A stretch of DNA of 64,000 nt from Desulfuromonadaceae bacterium (GCA_016936455.1 JAFGXV010000019.1:62001-126000), one strand, 5' to 3'. Shown: positions 14,146 through 24,641, counted from the first letter of the stretch. Program-made: numbers and translations. The notes: generated by a model not told the origin, from the letters alone.

Positions 14146-14907
14146 TTACTTTCCCCCTATTAATTCTTGGGCGAGATTCAAATATGCCTCTGCCCCCTTG
14201 GAGGCAATATCATACTGCAACACCGGCACACCATGACTCGGTGCTTCAGATAGACGAACATTTCGCGGAATAATCGTGCTGAAGACCTTATTCCCGAAAT
14301 GGTTGCGGACCTCATCCTGAACCTGGTGCGAAAGATTATTGCGCCCATCAAACATGGTCAGGACAATTCCCCTTAAATCCAGATTCGGGTTCAGCCCTTT
14401 TTTTACCAACTGAATTGTTTTTGTTAGCTGGCTCAGCCCCTCCATCGCGTAATATTCACACTGCAGGGGGACAATCACCGCCCGGGCAGCAACCAGCGCA
14501 TTCACGGTTAACAAGCCCAGGGAGGGTGGACAGTCAATAATTATGTAATCGTAGCGGTGCAGAATCTGCTCCAGCGCGCGCACCAACCGATGTTCGCGCT
14601 GGGGTGCGGCGACAAGTTCCAGTTCCGCACCAATCAAATCTGTATTGGAAGGGAGGACAGAGAGATTCTTCAACGCCGTGGGAAGAATTACATCCAGCAC
14701 AACCTCGTCGGACAGCAACAGGTCGTAAACGGTTTTTTCCAGTGCCGCTGTTTCGATACCGACACCGCTGCAGGCGTTTCCCTGTGGATCCATATCGACC
14801 AGCAGCGTCTTTTTATCAGCCACAGCCAGAGAAGCGGCCAGGTTGACAGCAGTGGTTGTTTTACCAACGCCACCCTTCTGATTCGCAATCGCGATAATCT
14901 CGGCCAC
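14146..14907 (-). CDS. parA: chromosome partitioning ATPase ParA/Soj
   Basis: IAIANQKGGVGKTTTAVNLAASLA deviant Walker A; adjacent to parB. Confidence 0.97.
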   Translation of the reverse strand: MAEIIAIANQKGGVGKTTTAVNLAASLAVADKKTLLVDMDPQGNACSGVGIETAALEKTVYDLLLSDEVVLDVILPTALKNLSVLPSNTDLIGAELELVAAPQREHRLVRALEQILHRYDYIIIDCPPSLGLLTVNALVAARAVIVPLQCEYYAMEGLSQLTKTIQLVKKGLNPNLDLRGIVLTMFDGRNNLSHQVQDEVRNHFGNKVFSTIIPRNVRLSEAPSHGVPVLQYDIASKGAEAYLNLAQELIGGK

Positions 14908-15015
14908 AGCGACGTCCTTTCAACGAGCGAAATAAAGGTGCATCATAACACCCCGACCAGTCGTTGCCAACCGGGCTATTCGAGATACGCCAGACATTTG
15001 GTCGTTTTCCGTCGT

Positions 15016-15666
15016 TTAATTTTCGCGCGTCAAGATGACCAAGGCACGATAGCTGCCCGAAGGATACAAGTGGTAGGATTCGACGTTCTGTACCTTCCAG
15101 CCAAGAGAGTGAACCACACATTCTGCCTGATCAATTTCCACTGCTGTTTTTTCACTCTTCATGGCAACGATACGCCCTCCGGGCTTAACTAAAGGGGCCG
15201 CGACCGCAACAAACTCTCTCAGCGATGAAAATGCGCGCGACACGACCAGGTCATAGCGAATCTCACGCTGGATAAGATCCTCGACTCGACCAGCCAATGG
15301 AGACAGGTTGTCGAGCGCCAGCAACCGCTTACAATGTTTCTGAAAGGTGATTTTCTTTGCCACCTTATCACACGAATCAAAACGCCCACGGGTCAGTGCT
15401 ATTGCCAGCGGAATAGACGGTAACCCTGCTCCCGATCCAACATCTAACACATGTTCATCGCCGTCCATCACAGCCAGCAGAGCCAATGAATCTTCGATAT
15501 GTTTTTCCCAGCACTCCTCAAGTGAGCGCAAGGCCGTGAGATTAACTTTTTCGTTCCACCTCAGCAGTTCATGTACATAAATTAATAATTTATTTTCTAT
15601 CAATCCTATCTTATCGTATAGGCCGTGCATACAGACTTTTTGGCGTAACGATTCGCTAAGACGCAT
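15016..15666 (-). CDS. rsmG: 16S rRNA (guanine527-N7)-methyltransferase
   Basis: DVGSGAGLPSIPLAIA SAM motif; position between mnmG and parA. Confidence 0.95.
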   Translation of the reverse strand: MRLSESLRQKVCMHGLYDKIGLIENKLLIYVHELLRWNEKVNLTALRSLEECWEKHIEDSLALLAVMDGDEHVLDVGSGAGLPSIPLAIALTRGRFDSCDKVAKKITFQKHCKRLLALDNLSPLAGRVEDLIQREIRYDLVVSRAFSSLREFVAVAAPLVKPGGRIVAMKSEKTAVEIDQAECVVHSLGWKVQNVESYHLYPSGSYRALVILTREN

Positions 15667-17534
15667 TATTTCCGTCCACGCAGCAGTATACCAAGAATAG
15701 CCAGTGCTGCTGGGGTCACGCCTGGAATTCGTCCTGCCTGCCCCAAGGTTTCTGGATTGACTCGCTTCAGCTTTTCTCTCACTTCGGACGACAACCCCGA
15801 GGCGATATCATAGTCAAAATCATCCGGAATTTTTACCCCCTCCAGCTTTTTACTTTTAGCAACTTGTTCAATTTGCCTTTGAATATAGCCATCATATTTG
15901 ATTTCAACCTGTAACTGCTCCAGGATATCCGGTGAAACGTCCCTAAGGTTCTCTACCTCTCGTATTAAATCTGCCGCGGTAATATCTGGCCGCTTCAATA
16001 GTTCCGCCAGAGATTGACCATTCTTCATCTCCCCCATTCCCAACCCGGCAACCAACGCCCTGTCCGATGGAGAGACCCTTACTTCATTCAGCAATGTTTC
16101 AGCCTGAGCTCGATCATTCATTTTTTTCTCAAACAGCTGCCAGCGCCGATCATCGACCAACCCCAACTCACGGCCTAGTGCCGTCAAGCGCTGATCCGCA
16201 TTATCTTCACGCAGCAGCAGTCGATACTCAGCACGAGAGGTAAACATCCGGTACGGTTCTTTGGTCCCCAAGCTAACCAGATCATCGATAAGAACCCCGG
16301 TATAACCTTGATCGCGCCCAATGATCAGCGGTTGCTCATTCCGAACATACTGTACCGCATTGATCCCTGCGATTAATCCCTGCGCCCCAGCTTCTTCATA
16401 GCCTGAGGTACCATTGATTTGACCAGCATGAAAGAGTCCTTGAATCGCTCTTGTTTCCAAAGAGGATCGCAACTGTACCGGATCAACATAATCATACTCG
16501 ATGGCGTACCCAGGACGCATGATTTCAGCATTTTCAAGACCTGGAATCGTCCTCAAGAATCTCAGCTGAACATCGGCTGGTAACGACGTCGGCAATCCAT
16601 TGGGATATATTTCAGCGGTATGAAGACTTTCTGGCTCAAGAAACACCTGATGCGTTGTCTTTTCTGGAAAACGAACAACCTTGTCCTCAATTGAGGGGCA
16701 ATAGCGGGGCCCGATCCCTTCAATCACCCCGCTATAAAGCGGAGAACGATCCAAACCAGCACGAATTTCATCGTGTGTTCTTTCGTTAGTCGCCGTAATA
16801 AAACAAGACACCTGCTTCTGACTAATCTGGTTAGTCATAAATGAAAAAGGTCGCGCCGGGACATCCCCCGGCTGTTCTTCTGTTTTTGAAAAATCGATAC
16901 TTCCTGCATAAAGTCGGGGGGGCGTACCTGTTTTCAACCGACCGACGGTCAAGCCATAGGACCTCAACTGCTCTGACAAACCGACGGACGGAGGTTCGCC
17001 CGCGCGTCCACCAGAATAATGATTGAGTCCCACATGAATCAGCCCGTGCATAAATGTGCCCGTCGTAAGCACAACAGCACGCCCCGAAAAACAAACACCA
17101 TCTCGCGTTACCACTCCGGCTATTCTGTCTTTTTCAACGACCAGCTTTTCTACCGATCCCTGCTTAAGATCGAGCAAAGGGAAATTCTCTAACACCTGCT
17201 TCATTCTTCTTGAATATTCATACCGGTCGGCCTGGGCGCGCAGAGCCTGAACGGCTGGCCCCTTTTTTGTATTCAAAGTCCTAAACTGAATCCCGGTGGC
17301 ATCAATATTGAGGGCCATCTCTCCGCCTAACGCATCAATCTCTCGCACCAAATGTCCCTTAGCCAGCCCCCCTATAGCTGGATTGCAAGACATTTGAGCG
17401 ACTGCATCCAGGCTCAAATTCAACAACAGCGTGGCGCACCCCATTCGCGCAGCGGCCAATGCCGCCTCACATCCCGCATGCCCAGCGCCAACGACGATCA
17501 CGTCATACTCTCGACCATAACTCGCATTAGTCAC
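15666..17534 (-). CDS. mnmG: tRNA uridine-5-carboxymethylaminomethyl modification enzyme MnmG
   Basis: YDVIVVGAGHAGCEAALAAARMG, MSCNPAIGGLAKGHLVREIDALGG. Confidence 0.98.
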   Translation of the reverse strand: MTNASYGREYDVIVVGAGHAGCEAALAAARMGCATLLLNLSLDAVAQMSCNPAIGGLAKGHLVREIDALGGEMALNIDATGIQFRTLNTKKGPAVQALRAQADRYEYSRRMKQVLENFPLLDLKQGSVEKLVVEKDRIAGVVTRDGVCFSGRAVVLTTGTFMHGLIHVGLNHYSGGRAGEPPSVGLSEQLRSYGLTVGRLKTGTPPRLYAGSIDFSKTEEQPGDVPARPFSFMTNQISQKQVSCFITATNERTHDEIRAGLDRSPLYSGVIEGIGPRYCPSIEDKVVRFPEKTTHQVFLEPESLHTAEIYPNGLPTSLPADVQLRFLRTIPGLENAEIMRPGYAIEYDYVDPVQLRSSLETRAIQGLFHAGQINGTSGYEEAGAQGLIAGINAVQYVRNEQPLIIGRDQGYTGVLIDDLVSLGTKEPYRMFTSRAEYRLLLREDNADQRLTALGRELGLVDDRRWQLFEKKMNDRAQAETLLNEVRVSPSDRALVAGLGMGEMKNGQSLAELLKRPDITAADLIREVENLRDVSPDILEQLQVEIKYDGYIQRQIEQVAKSKKLEGVKIPDDFDYDIASGLSSEVREKLKRVNPETLGQAGRIPGVTPAALAILGILLRGRK

Positions 17535-17548
17535 AACGCACCTCTAAA

Positions 17549-17564
17549 TGTTTCACGTGAAACA
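17549..17564. promoter_or_regulatory. parS: parS centromere site
   Basis: Exact TGTTTCACGTGAAACA 16-mer in the mnmG-mnmE gap, close to parAB. Confidence 0.95.
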
Positions 17565-18929
17565 TTACTTTCCAACACAGAAACGGCTAAAAATATCATT
17601 CAATATATCATCCGGTGCAGTCTGACCCGTGATCGTACCAAGTTCATAGAGTGCACGATTGAGGTGGGTTGCTAAAAACTCGCCATACAGAGAACCCCTG
17701 ACACCGTCAACAAAAGACTGAACCTCAGTCAAACAAGCGCACAGAACGTCACAATGTCGACGATCCGTTATAATAGGCAGTTCAGTGGCATCATCACCGC
17801 TAAAATTGAGAGAAAACATAAGACCAACCTGATAAATCAAATCTTCAAGACCTGCACCCGTCTTCGCAGAAATAGAAACAATCGGAAACGACGAACTGAC
17901 GATATCGAAACCATCCACATCACTCTTATTCACAACAATAAGACAAGGAGTGTCCCCAACGATGTCTCTGACCGCAGCATCGGAAAACTGATCAGAAGCC
18001 GTCCCGTCTACAACGTAAAGAACCAAATCAGACCTTGAAACAAATGAAAGCGCCCTACGCACACCTTCCTGCTCTACCAAATCAACCGAATCACGTATGC
18101 CAGCTGTATCAATAAAACGAACCACAACAGACCCTACAAGTGAATCTTCAGTCAAAAAATCACGCGTGGTCCCTGGAACATCCGTAACAATAGCCCTTTC
18201 CTTACCAAGCAGCAAATTAAGAAGAGAACTTTTACCTACGTTGGGAGATCCAAGAATTAAAACAGAAAGGCCCTCTTTGAGCAAATGGCCCCTTTGAAAC
18301 GTTCCTATCAACCGTGTAGCAAGATCAATAAACATAGAAGAGTGCTCAAACAGCATGGAAAGGTCAGCTCCATCGACTTCCTCCTCCGGAAAATCAAGAT
18401 AAGCTTCTGTAAGAGCAAGCATCTCGATCAAATAACCCTTAAGAACATCAATTTGATCTCGTAACACACCTTCTAATTGACGAACAGCAACCCGCGATGA
18501 TTGACGCGAGCGGGCAGAAACAATATCAGAAACTGCTTGAGCAGATGTGAGATCAATACGTCCATGCATGAAAGCGCGAAATGTAAACTCTCCAGGTTGT
18601 GCCATGCGCGCCCCAGATGAAATCAACAAATCAATAACACGCTCAACAATGAACGAACTTGAATGACAATGAATTTCAACCACATCTTCTCTCGTAAAAG
18701 ACCGCGGAGCCTGCATATAGACAGCCATGACTTCATCTACAACACAACCCTCGACACCAAAATGACCATACACAAGTTGATGGGAAACATAGTGGTGAGC
18801 GGTCGATGAAGGCTTAAAAAAAAGCTTCAAGAGCGATAAGGATAGATCACCAGAAATACGAACAATCGCAATACCACCATTGCCTACGGTGGTGGCAGGA
18901 GCAACAATAGTGTCATTTAATAAATACAT
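17565..18929 (-). CDS. mnmE: tRNA modification GTPase MnmE
   Basis: GSPNVGKSSLLNLLLG, C-terminal ...ILNDIFSRFCVGK. Confidence 0.97.
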   Translation of the reverse strand: MYLLNDTIVAPATTVGNGGIAIVRISGDLSLSLLKLFFKPSSTAHHYVSHQLVYGHFGVEGCVVDEVMAVYMQAPRSFTREDVVEIHCHSSSFIVERVIDLLISSGARMAQPGEFTFRAFMHGRIDLTSAQAVSDIVSARSRQSSRVAVRQLEGVLRDQIDVLKGYLIEMLALTEAYLDFPEEEVDGADLSMLFEHSSMFIDLATRLIGTFQRGHLLKEGLSVLILGSPNVGKSSLLNLLLGKERAIVTDVPGTTRDFLTEDSLVGSVVVRFIDTAGIRDSVDLVEQEGVRRALSFVSRSDLVLYVVDGTASDQFSDAAVRDIVGDTPCLIVVNKSDVDGFDIVSSSFPIVSISAKTGAGLEDLIYQVGLMFSLNFSGDDATELPIITDRRHCDVLCACLTEVQSFVDGVRGSLYGEFLATHLNRALYELGTITGQTAPDDILNDIFSRFCVGK

Positions 18930-18937
18930 AAATATCC

Positions 18938-18970
18938 AAAAAAACAGGCTAAGGAAAATCCCTTAGCCTG
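18938..18970 (-). terminator. terminator downstream of yidC
   Basis: Minus strand CAGGCTAAGG-GATTTT-CCTTAGCCTG then TTTTTTT. Confidence 0.85.
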
Positions 18971-18976
18971 TAAGAT

Positions 18977-20530
18977 CTAAGCAGGTTTTTTATAAATGAG
19001 ATATTGCTGAAAGATCGTCAAGAGATTATTGACCAACCAATACAGAACCAAACCAGACGGAAAATTTAAAAATAAAAATGTAAAGACAACGGGCATAGCT
19101 AACATCATTTTAGCCTGCATAGGATCCATTGTACTCGGAGTCATCTTTTGCTGCACAAACATGGTAACGCCCATAACGACCGGAGTAATATAATAAGGAT
19201 CTTTAACAGAAAGATCTGTTAACCAAAAAGCAAACGGTGCATGTCGGAGTTCGATTGTTTCAAGCAATACTTTATAAAGAGCGAAAAAAACCGGAATCTG
19301 AACAAACATCGGTAGACATCCCCCCAAAGGATTAACGCGATGTTCTTTATACAACTCCATCATGCTGCGATTGAGACCCTCGCGATCCGTGCGATACTTT
19401 TCTCTCAACTTTTTCATCTCAGGTTGCAATGTTTGCATCGCACGCATAGAGACATAACTTTTTTGTGTTAACGGCCAAAAAAGAAGTTTAATAATTACGG
19501 TTAAAAGAATGATAGAAACACCATAATTACCTAAAAACCCGTAAAAAAAGTTCAAACATACATGTAATGGTTTCGCCAAAAAGGAAAAGAAACCAAAATC
19601 GATTACATGATCCAAACTATACCCGGCAGACTTTAAAAAAGATAAATCTTTTGGTCCGAGATACATAGAATAACTGGCTTTATAAGACTGACCATCTTGC
19701 AAATTGACACTCCCAGATAAAGCACTAAATTTCAAAACGTTATCTGAAAGTGAAATGGCAACTGAATCGAAAGAAGGGGTACTATTATCGACGACTGGTA
19801 TAAGCGTGGATATAAAATATTTATTTGTATATCCGACCCAAGAAAGATTATCCAATCTGAATGATTCAGACTTTTCTTTCAAGTCATCTGATTCGTTATG
19901 GATCAATTTATTATCGATATAAGAAATAGCGCCAATATAATCAAAACGACTATTTTCTGCGTTTATGGGCACGACATTATAATTATCAACATGAAAACGT
20001 ACATCGACATTTTCTGTTCGTAAGTTCTTAATAGTAACAAAACAATCTATAAGATAACTACCAGAATTAAAAACATAAGTTCTAACAATTTCTAATCCAG
20101 AAAAAACTGCTTTAAATATAATTCTATTGTCAATTTTTTCGAAATCATAGGATATGTTGTTAGCGACTGCATTTTCAATGGAAAATGACGACAAACAGTC
20201 TCCAGTTTTATAATCTATAAACTGGTAACTATCTTTGGTATTGTTACTATTTTTATAGTTATTTAATTTTACTGATCTTATATTTGCTCCATTTTTATCA
20301 AATAATAAAGTATAGTTATCATTTTCAAATTCAATAAAATCACTCTCGTTGGAACTAATAAGAGTGTCTTTTTCTTCTATAATAAATGATTGATTATTTA
20401 CTTTCTCGATCTGTTTGACTTCAGCAACTTTGTTATTGTCTTTTTCTTTTGCAGGAAAAAAATATGAGAAACATGACCAAACAATAAGCATCAAAACAAG
20501 CGCTATAATAGTATTCCTATTTTCCATCAA
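18977..20530 (-). CDS. yidC: membrane protein insertase YidC
   Basis: N-terminal ENRNTIIALVLMLIVW, C-terminal YidC/Oxa1 domain (GNYGVSIILLTVIIKLLFWPLTQKSYVSMRAMQ). Confidence 0.96.
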   Translation of the reverse strand: MMENRNTIIALVLMLIVWSCFSYFFPAKEKDNNKVAEVKQIEKVNNQSFIIEEKDTLISSNESDFIEFENDNYTLLFDKNGANIRSVKLNNYKNSNNTKDSYQFIDYKTGDCLSSFSIENAVANNISYDFEKIDNRIIFKAVFSGLEIVRTYVFNSGSYLIDCFVTIKNLRTENVDVRFHVDNYNVVPINAENSRFDYIGAISYIDNKLIHNESDDLKEKSESFRLDNLSWVGYTNKYFISTLIPVVDNSTPSFDSVAISLSDNVLKFSALSGSVNLQDGQSYKASYSMYLGPKDLSFLKSAGYSLDHVIDFGFFSFLAKPLHVCLNFFYGFLGNYGVSIILLTVIIKLLFWPLTQKSYVSMRAMQTLQPEMKKLREKYRTDREGLNRSMMELYKEHRVNPLGGCLPMFVQIPVFFALYKVLLETIELRHAPFAFWLTDLSVKDPYYITPVVMGVTMFVQQKMTPSTMDPMQAKMMLAMPVVFTFLFLNFPSGLVLYWLVNNLLTIFQQYLIYKKPA

Positions 20531-20534
20531 TTCC

Positions 20535-20744
20535 TCACTTTAGCGGATCATAACCACCAGAAAAAAGCGGATTACAACGTAATATTCGTTTAACAGAAAG
20601 AAACAAACCTTTTAAGAAGCCATATTTGCTAAATGCTTGAAGAGAGTATTCCGAACACGTAGGAAAAAAACGACAACACGGAATCTTAAGAGGTGATATA
20701 AAATTTCTATAAAATTTTATCAAAAGAATGATCGCCCTGGACAT
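20535..20744 (-). CDS. yidD: membrane protein insertion efficiency factor YidD
   Basis: [35 protein letters not shown]. Confidence 0.96.
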   Translation of the reverse strand: MSRAIILLIKFYRNFISPLKIPCCRFFPTCSEYSLQAFSKYGFLKGLFLSVKRILRCNPLFSGGYDPLK

Positions 20745-21075
20745 AACTTATCAACTTAAAGAGTTCATTTTTTACAATATCATCTATTTTAAATTCTTTT
20801 TTCAAAATAAAAACATAATCATAATGTTTTTCACTCGAAAAAAAACCATAATGATTTCTGAAATATTCTCTTATAAAACGCTTATATTTATTTCGTAAAA
20901 AAGCCCCACCTACTTTACGACTAACAACGAGTCCTAAACGAGTGGGGCCTTCCTTTTTAGCTAATAAAACCACGCTGAAATAAGCAAATTTTTTTCTCTC
21001 TCCAGAGTCGAAAACTAACTTATATTCATATGATTTTCTAACTAACTTTTCTTTTCCGAGCTTTCTGCTTTTCAA
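20707..21075 (-). CDS. rnpA: ribonuclease P protein component
   Basis: [27 protein letters not shown]; between rpmH and yidD. Confidence 0.94.
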   Translation of the reverse strand: MKSRKLGKEKLVRKSYEYKLVFDSGERKKFAYFSVVLLAKKEGPTRLGLVVSRKVGGAFLRNKYKRFIREYFRNHYGFFSSEKHYDYVFILKKEFKIDDIVKNELFKLISYVQGDHSFDKIL

Positions 21076-21225
21076 CTACTTTACAGGAATAGTTACAACG
21101 AGTTGTTTTCTACCCTTAGCCCGACGCCGCTTCAACACATTTCTACCATTAGCGGTTGCCATACGAGTACGAAATCCATGAGTTCTTTTTCTACTGATTC
21201 TGCTTGGTTGGTATGTTCTCTTCAT
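21076..21225 (-). CDS. rpmH: 50S ribosomal protein L34
   Basis: [42 protein letters not shown]; start trimmed from the ORF-track start (21270) to the L34 methionine. Confidence 0.96.
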   Translation of the reverse strand: MKRTYQPSRISRKRTHGFRTRMATANGRNVLKRRRAKGRKQLVVTIPVK

Positions 21226-21997
21226 TTTTTTCCTCCTACCTAGTAAAAACCTGAATGCAGTACTATACAAGCATCTATAAAAAAATCAACTTTTTTTTAG
21301 GGTTCCTCCGCATAAACTGGAGGCAAGGCCTTGCAAAATGAAACTATTACGAACCGTCAAGACAGCGGAAAACACCTGAGGATTAATTCTAAACACGGGG
21401 GGGGATTTCTTCTTTCCGAAACACACTCTCTTCACCAACCAGAATAACCGGTATACCAGTCTCTTATATGTCGGATCAGCTGGAAGCCTCAGTCGGAATA
21501 CGCTCTTCAGCATTTATCGACACGATATTCACTATTGAAGAGATGGAAGAAGTTTGCTGTACTGTTTAGATCAACCATGTTATTTTTTTTGCTAATCTAT
21601 TTTTTATCCACCTTGATTATTTTTATAAGACCGAGCAATTTCGGATACTTAAAGAATTCGTATCCACCATATACACGGAAAATTTAAAAAAATAGTGGGC
21701 TTTAACGCAATCGTGAACTTAGCACACCAAACTGCCAGAGGGGTGAACTATACTCCTAAAAAGTTAAATCACAGAAAAACCCAAAAAATAGTTTATAATT
21801 TATACATTTACTAATAAAACAAACAAATTTAACAGTTAACTGAAAACCATTCAACACTCAAAAATCTTTTTTAAGAATTCATTCGCGGTTCTTTGAAAAT
21901 CTGTTTCGTTGTTATTTGTCTGTCTGTTACCTTTTTCGGGTTGATAGTGCTGGTTAGTGCTCATATTTTCCTTTATTGGTCTCGCCACCCCTGCAGT

Positions 21998-22035
21998 GCC
22001 TATAATCAGGTGCGCATGCGCACCTGATTATAGGC
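21998..22035. repeat. 38-bp perfect palindrome GCCTATAATCAGGTGCGCATGCGCACCTGATTATAGGC
   Basis: Two 19-nt arms, no loop; pairing breaks one base beyond each end. Confidence 0.95.
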
Positions 22036-22059
22036 GATAGTACGAAGGTCAGAGTAGCG

Positions 22060-22860
22060 GAAACTTTTTTCCTTCTTTGCCTGGTTTTTGCACACAAGCC
22101 AAACAGTTATCATCCAGACGAATATTTGTTCGACGCGCTTGTGTACTCACAGGCTGGGCGATAACTTTTATGCGTCGAAGATCTGTCGTCGATCGAGCGG
22201 CCTTTTTTGTTCTGCTCAGAATGAGTCTTTACATTCAGCTATCTTACACTATTAAAAAAATGACAATGTCATAGCTTTTTTCTGCCCCTGGGGTAAGGCG
22301 ATGAGTATCGCGCACCAGATCCAGAATGACCAAAGCGACTTCCTTTCTGCCATCTCAATGGCCTGTATCAGTAAGGAATCTATTACCAGCACAATGCAAT
22401 TCTCAGTCAGCACATGGCCAAGGTCGCACAGGTTGCTGTGCTGCCCCTTGCCTTTCTGAACTGAAAACTTTGTAGGTCCATTGTCGACTGATGTGTATGG
22501 TTGTTGCGTTTGTATCCCTTAAATCTACCGAGAGAGTCTTGCCGTCAGATTGAGAGAGTATCTGGTTGTCTTTATGGCGTTCATCCTTTGGCCGAAATTT
22601 TTCTTCAACTCTCATGTATCAATCATCGAACCACCCACGGTGAAATGCAGATCTGCTTTGTTGGCCAAATTAAAAACCTACCGGAAGAATTCCGAGACTA
22701 CCACTTTAAAGATTAGACGATCCTGATTTATAGAAAAGGTAGAATGATCAAAACTGATCTTCCATGGACAGATTAACAACCCAGCGAAACAGAAGATTTT
22801 CGTTCTACTACTCCACCAACATGCGTTCATTGCGAATAGAGGAGAGAATATAAATCACCG
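22060..22860 (-). pseudogene. decayed IS5-family-like transposase remnant (multiple frameshifts/stops)
   Basis: Minus-strand, frame-switching translation keeps transposase-like blocks in the expected order: SIRNERMLVE.., NLLFRWVVNLSMED, FDHSTFSINQDRLI, HFTVGGSMIDT, TSVDNGPTKFSVQKGKGQHSNLCDLGHVLTENCIVLVID, AEKSYDIVIFF, SIDDRSSTHKSY, HKRVEQIFVWMITVW. Compare remembered IS5-type motifs (NLLFRWFVGL, FTKNRDRLL, FTVDGTLIEAWAS, STTDPxARLxRKGKGKEAKLxxMGHVLMENRNGLVVD, ADKxYDT, RKRVEEVFGWMKTVG). Confidence 0.8.
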
Positions 22861-23184
22861 AGGTCACCACTCCGGGATAATCAACAAAAGCCCTTGACGG
22901 TAGCACAACGCGCTCAACGACGAAAAAAATAACAGTAAGTCTCGTTATTTATAGTATCATCGCCACTCAAATATTTATACTTCTTATTAAGAAGGTTATA
23001 GTTTAAGTTAAACAAGTTAAAAAAAGTCCAAGAAGTTCATATAAAATTATTAATCCATTCGTTAATAATAATGGTGAAGCAGAACAAACAATAATTATAG
23101 TAAAATACGTCTACGTAATTAGTAATAAAATATGAAATTTATATAGTATAGTAAATAATATTTATTTTAGAACGAAAGAAAAAA

Positions 23185-24525
23185 ATGAAAAAAGAAGATT
23201 TATGGAAAAAAACTTTGATTGAAATTTCCGAAAGAATAACACAACAAAATTATGACTCATGGATAAAACAAATAGAAATTATTGATTTAAGAAATAAAAC
23301 CATAACACTTTCAGTAAATAATCAATTTGTAAAACAGTGGATAATAAAAAACTATTTAGAAATAATAAAAAAATCTATTGAAAAAATAATAAATGATAAA
23401 GTAGTTATCATTATTGATATAAACGACACATTTAAAAATAAAAAATCGAATAAACTAGAAACAAATGAGATTAAAAAAAATAACATTTCAATAGAACAAG
23501 ATTCAAACTTAAATAAAGATTATAATTTTGAAAGTTTTATATCTGGTAATTCTAATCAATTTGCTGCAGCTGCTTCTATAGCGGTGGCAAACAATCCTGC
23601 CACAATTTACAATCCTCTCTTTATTTATGGCGGAGTTGGTCTTGGTAAAACCCATCTACTTAATGCTATAGGTAATAAAATTAAAAAAAATAACAATAGA
23701 ACATTGGTAAGTTATTTCACATCTGAGAAATTTACGAACGAATTAATAAATTCAATAAGGTACGGAAAAATGGATGAATTTAGAGAAAAGTTCAGAAAAA
23801 TAGATGTATTACTTATTGATGATGTACAATTCATAGCGGGTAAAGAAAGAACTCAGGAAGAATTTTTTCATACTTTTAATTCACTATATGAGTCTCATAA
23901 ACAGATAGTAGTTACATCGGATAAATTTCCTAAAGAAATACCAGGCCTGGAAGAAAGACTCCGATCTAGATTTGAATGGGGTTTAATTGCAGATATTCAG
24001 GCTCCTGATATAGAGACAAAACAAGCCATAATTGAAGCTAAAGCAGAAAAAAACAAAATATTGCTACCAGAAGAAGTTATTAAATTTTTATCAAATTCAG
24101 TTATTACAAATATAAGAGAACTAGAAGGTTACCTCGTCAGACTAGGAGCATATGCAAGTTTGACATCAAAAGAAATAACTATAGATATGGCAAAAGATAT
24201 TTTGAAAGATATTATAGTTGAATACACAAATGAAATAACAATTGATGATATACAAAAGAAAACATGCAACTATTTTAATATAAAAATTTCTGACATAAAA
24301 TCTTCAAAAAGAACAAAAAAATATGTTTTTCCGCGGCAAATATGTATGTACTTATGTAGACAATTAACAGATTGTTCTTTTCCAGAAATAGGTGAATATT
24401 TTGGAGGAAAAGATCATTCAACAGTAATACATGCAATCAAGAAAATAGAAAACGAAATTGAAACAAATCCAAACATGAAACATATCCTTAAAAATTTAAA
24501 AAATTTATTAATTCCTCAAAACTGA
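23185..24525 (+). CDS. dnaA: chromosomal replication initiator protein DnaA
   Basis: NPLFIYGGVGLGKTHLLNAIGN, LLIDDVQFIAGKERTQEEFFHTFN, C-terminal GGKDHSTVIHAIKKIE. Confidence 0.98.
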   Translation: MKKEDLWKKTLIEISERITQQNYDSWIKQIEIIDLRNKTITLSVNNQFVKQWIIKNYLEIIKKSIEKIINDKVVIIIDINDTFKNKKSNKLETNEIKKNNISIEQDSNLNKDYNFESFISGNSNQFAAAASIAVANNPATIYNPLFIYGGVGLGKTHLLNAIGNKIKKNNNRTLVSYFTSEKFTNELINSIRYGKMDEFREKFRKIDVLLIDDVQFIAGKERTQEEFFHTFNSLYESHKQIVVTSDKFPKEIPGLEERLRSRFEWGLIADIQAPDIETKQAIIEAKAEKNKILLPEEVIKFLSNSVITNIRELEGYLVRLGAYASLTSKEITIDMAKDILKDIIVEYTNEITIDDIQKKTCNYFNIKISDIKSSKRTKKYVFPRQICMYLCRQLTDCSFPEIGEYFGGKDHSTVIHAIKKIENEIETNPNMKHILKNLKNLLIPQN

Positions 24526-24535
24526 TGCAAAAAGT

Positions 24536-24641
24536 TGTTGATAAGAAAAACAAAAAGTTAAACTTAACAATTTTTTTTTTTATAAACAACCAATATTTTC
24601 AAAACTATAAATAAAAACAGTAATTTATAGTTTTTTCCACA
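24536..24641. promoter_or_regulatory. dnaA-dnaN intergenic region with two near-consensus, oppositely oriented DnaA boxes
   Basis: TGTTGATAA at 24536-24544 (rc TTATCAACA) and TTTTCCACA at 24633-24641, each one mismatch from TTATCCACA, around an 11-T run at 24571. Confidence 0.45.

Noticed and set aside
21286-21513. 75-aa minus-strand ORF between rpmH and the IS fossil
   Set aside because: No recognisable family and no clear RBS; could be another eroded remnant but cannot be supported.
22403-22716. Short ORFs on both strands (22403-22615 minus, 22501-22716 plus) upstream of dnaA
   Set aside because: They are fragments of, or antisense to, the frameshifted transposase fossil, not intact genes.
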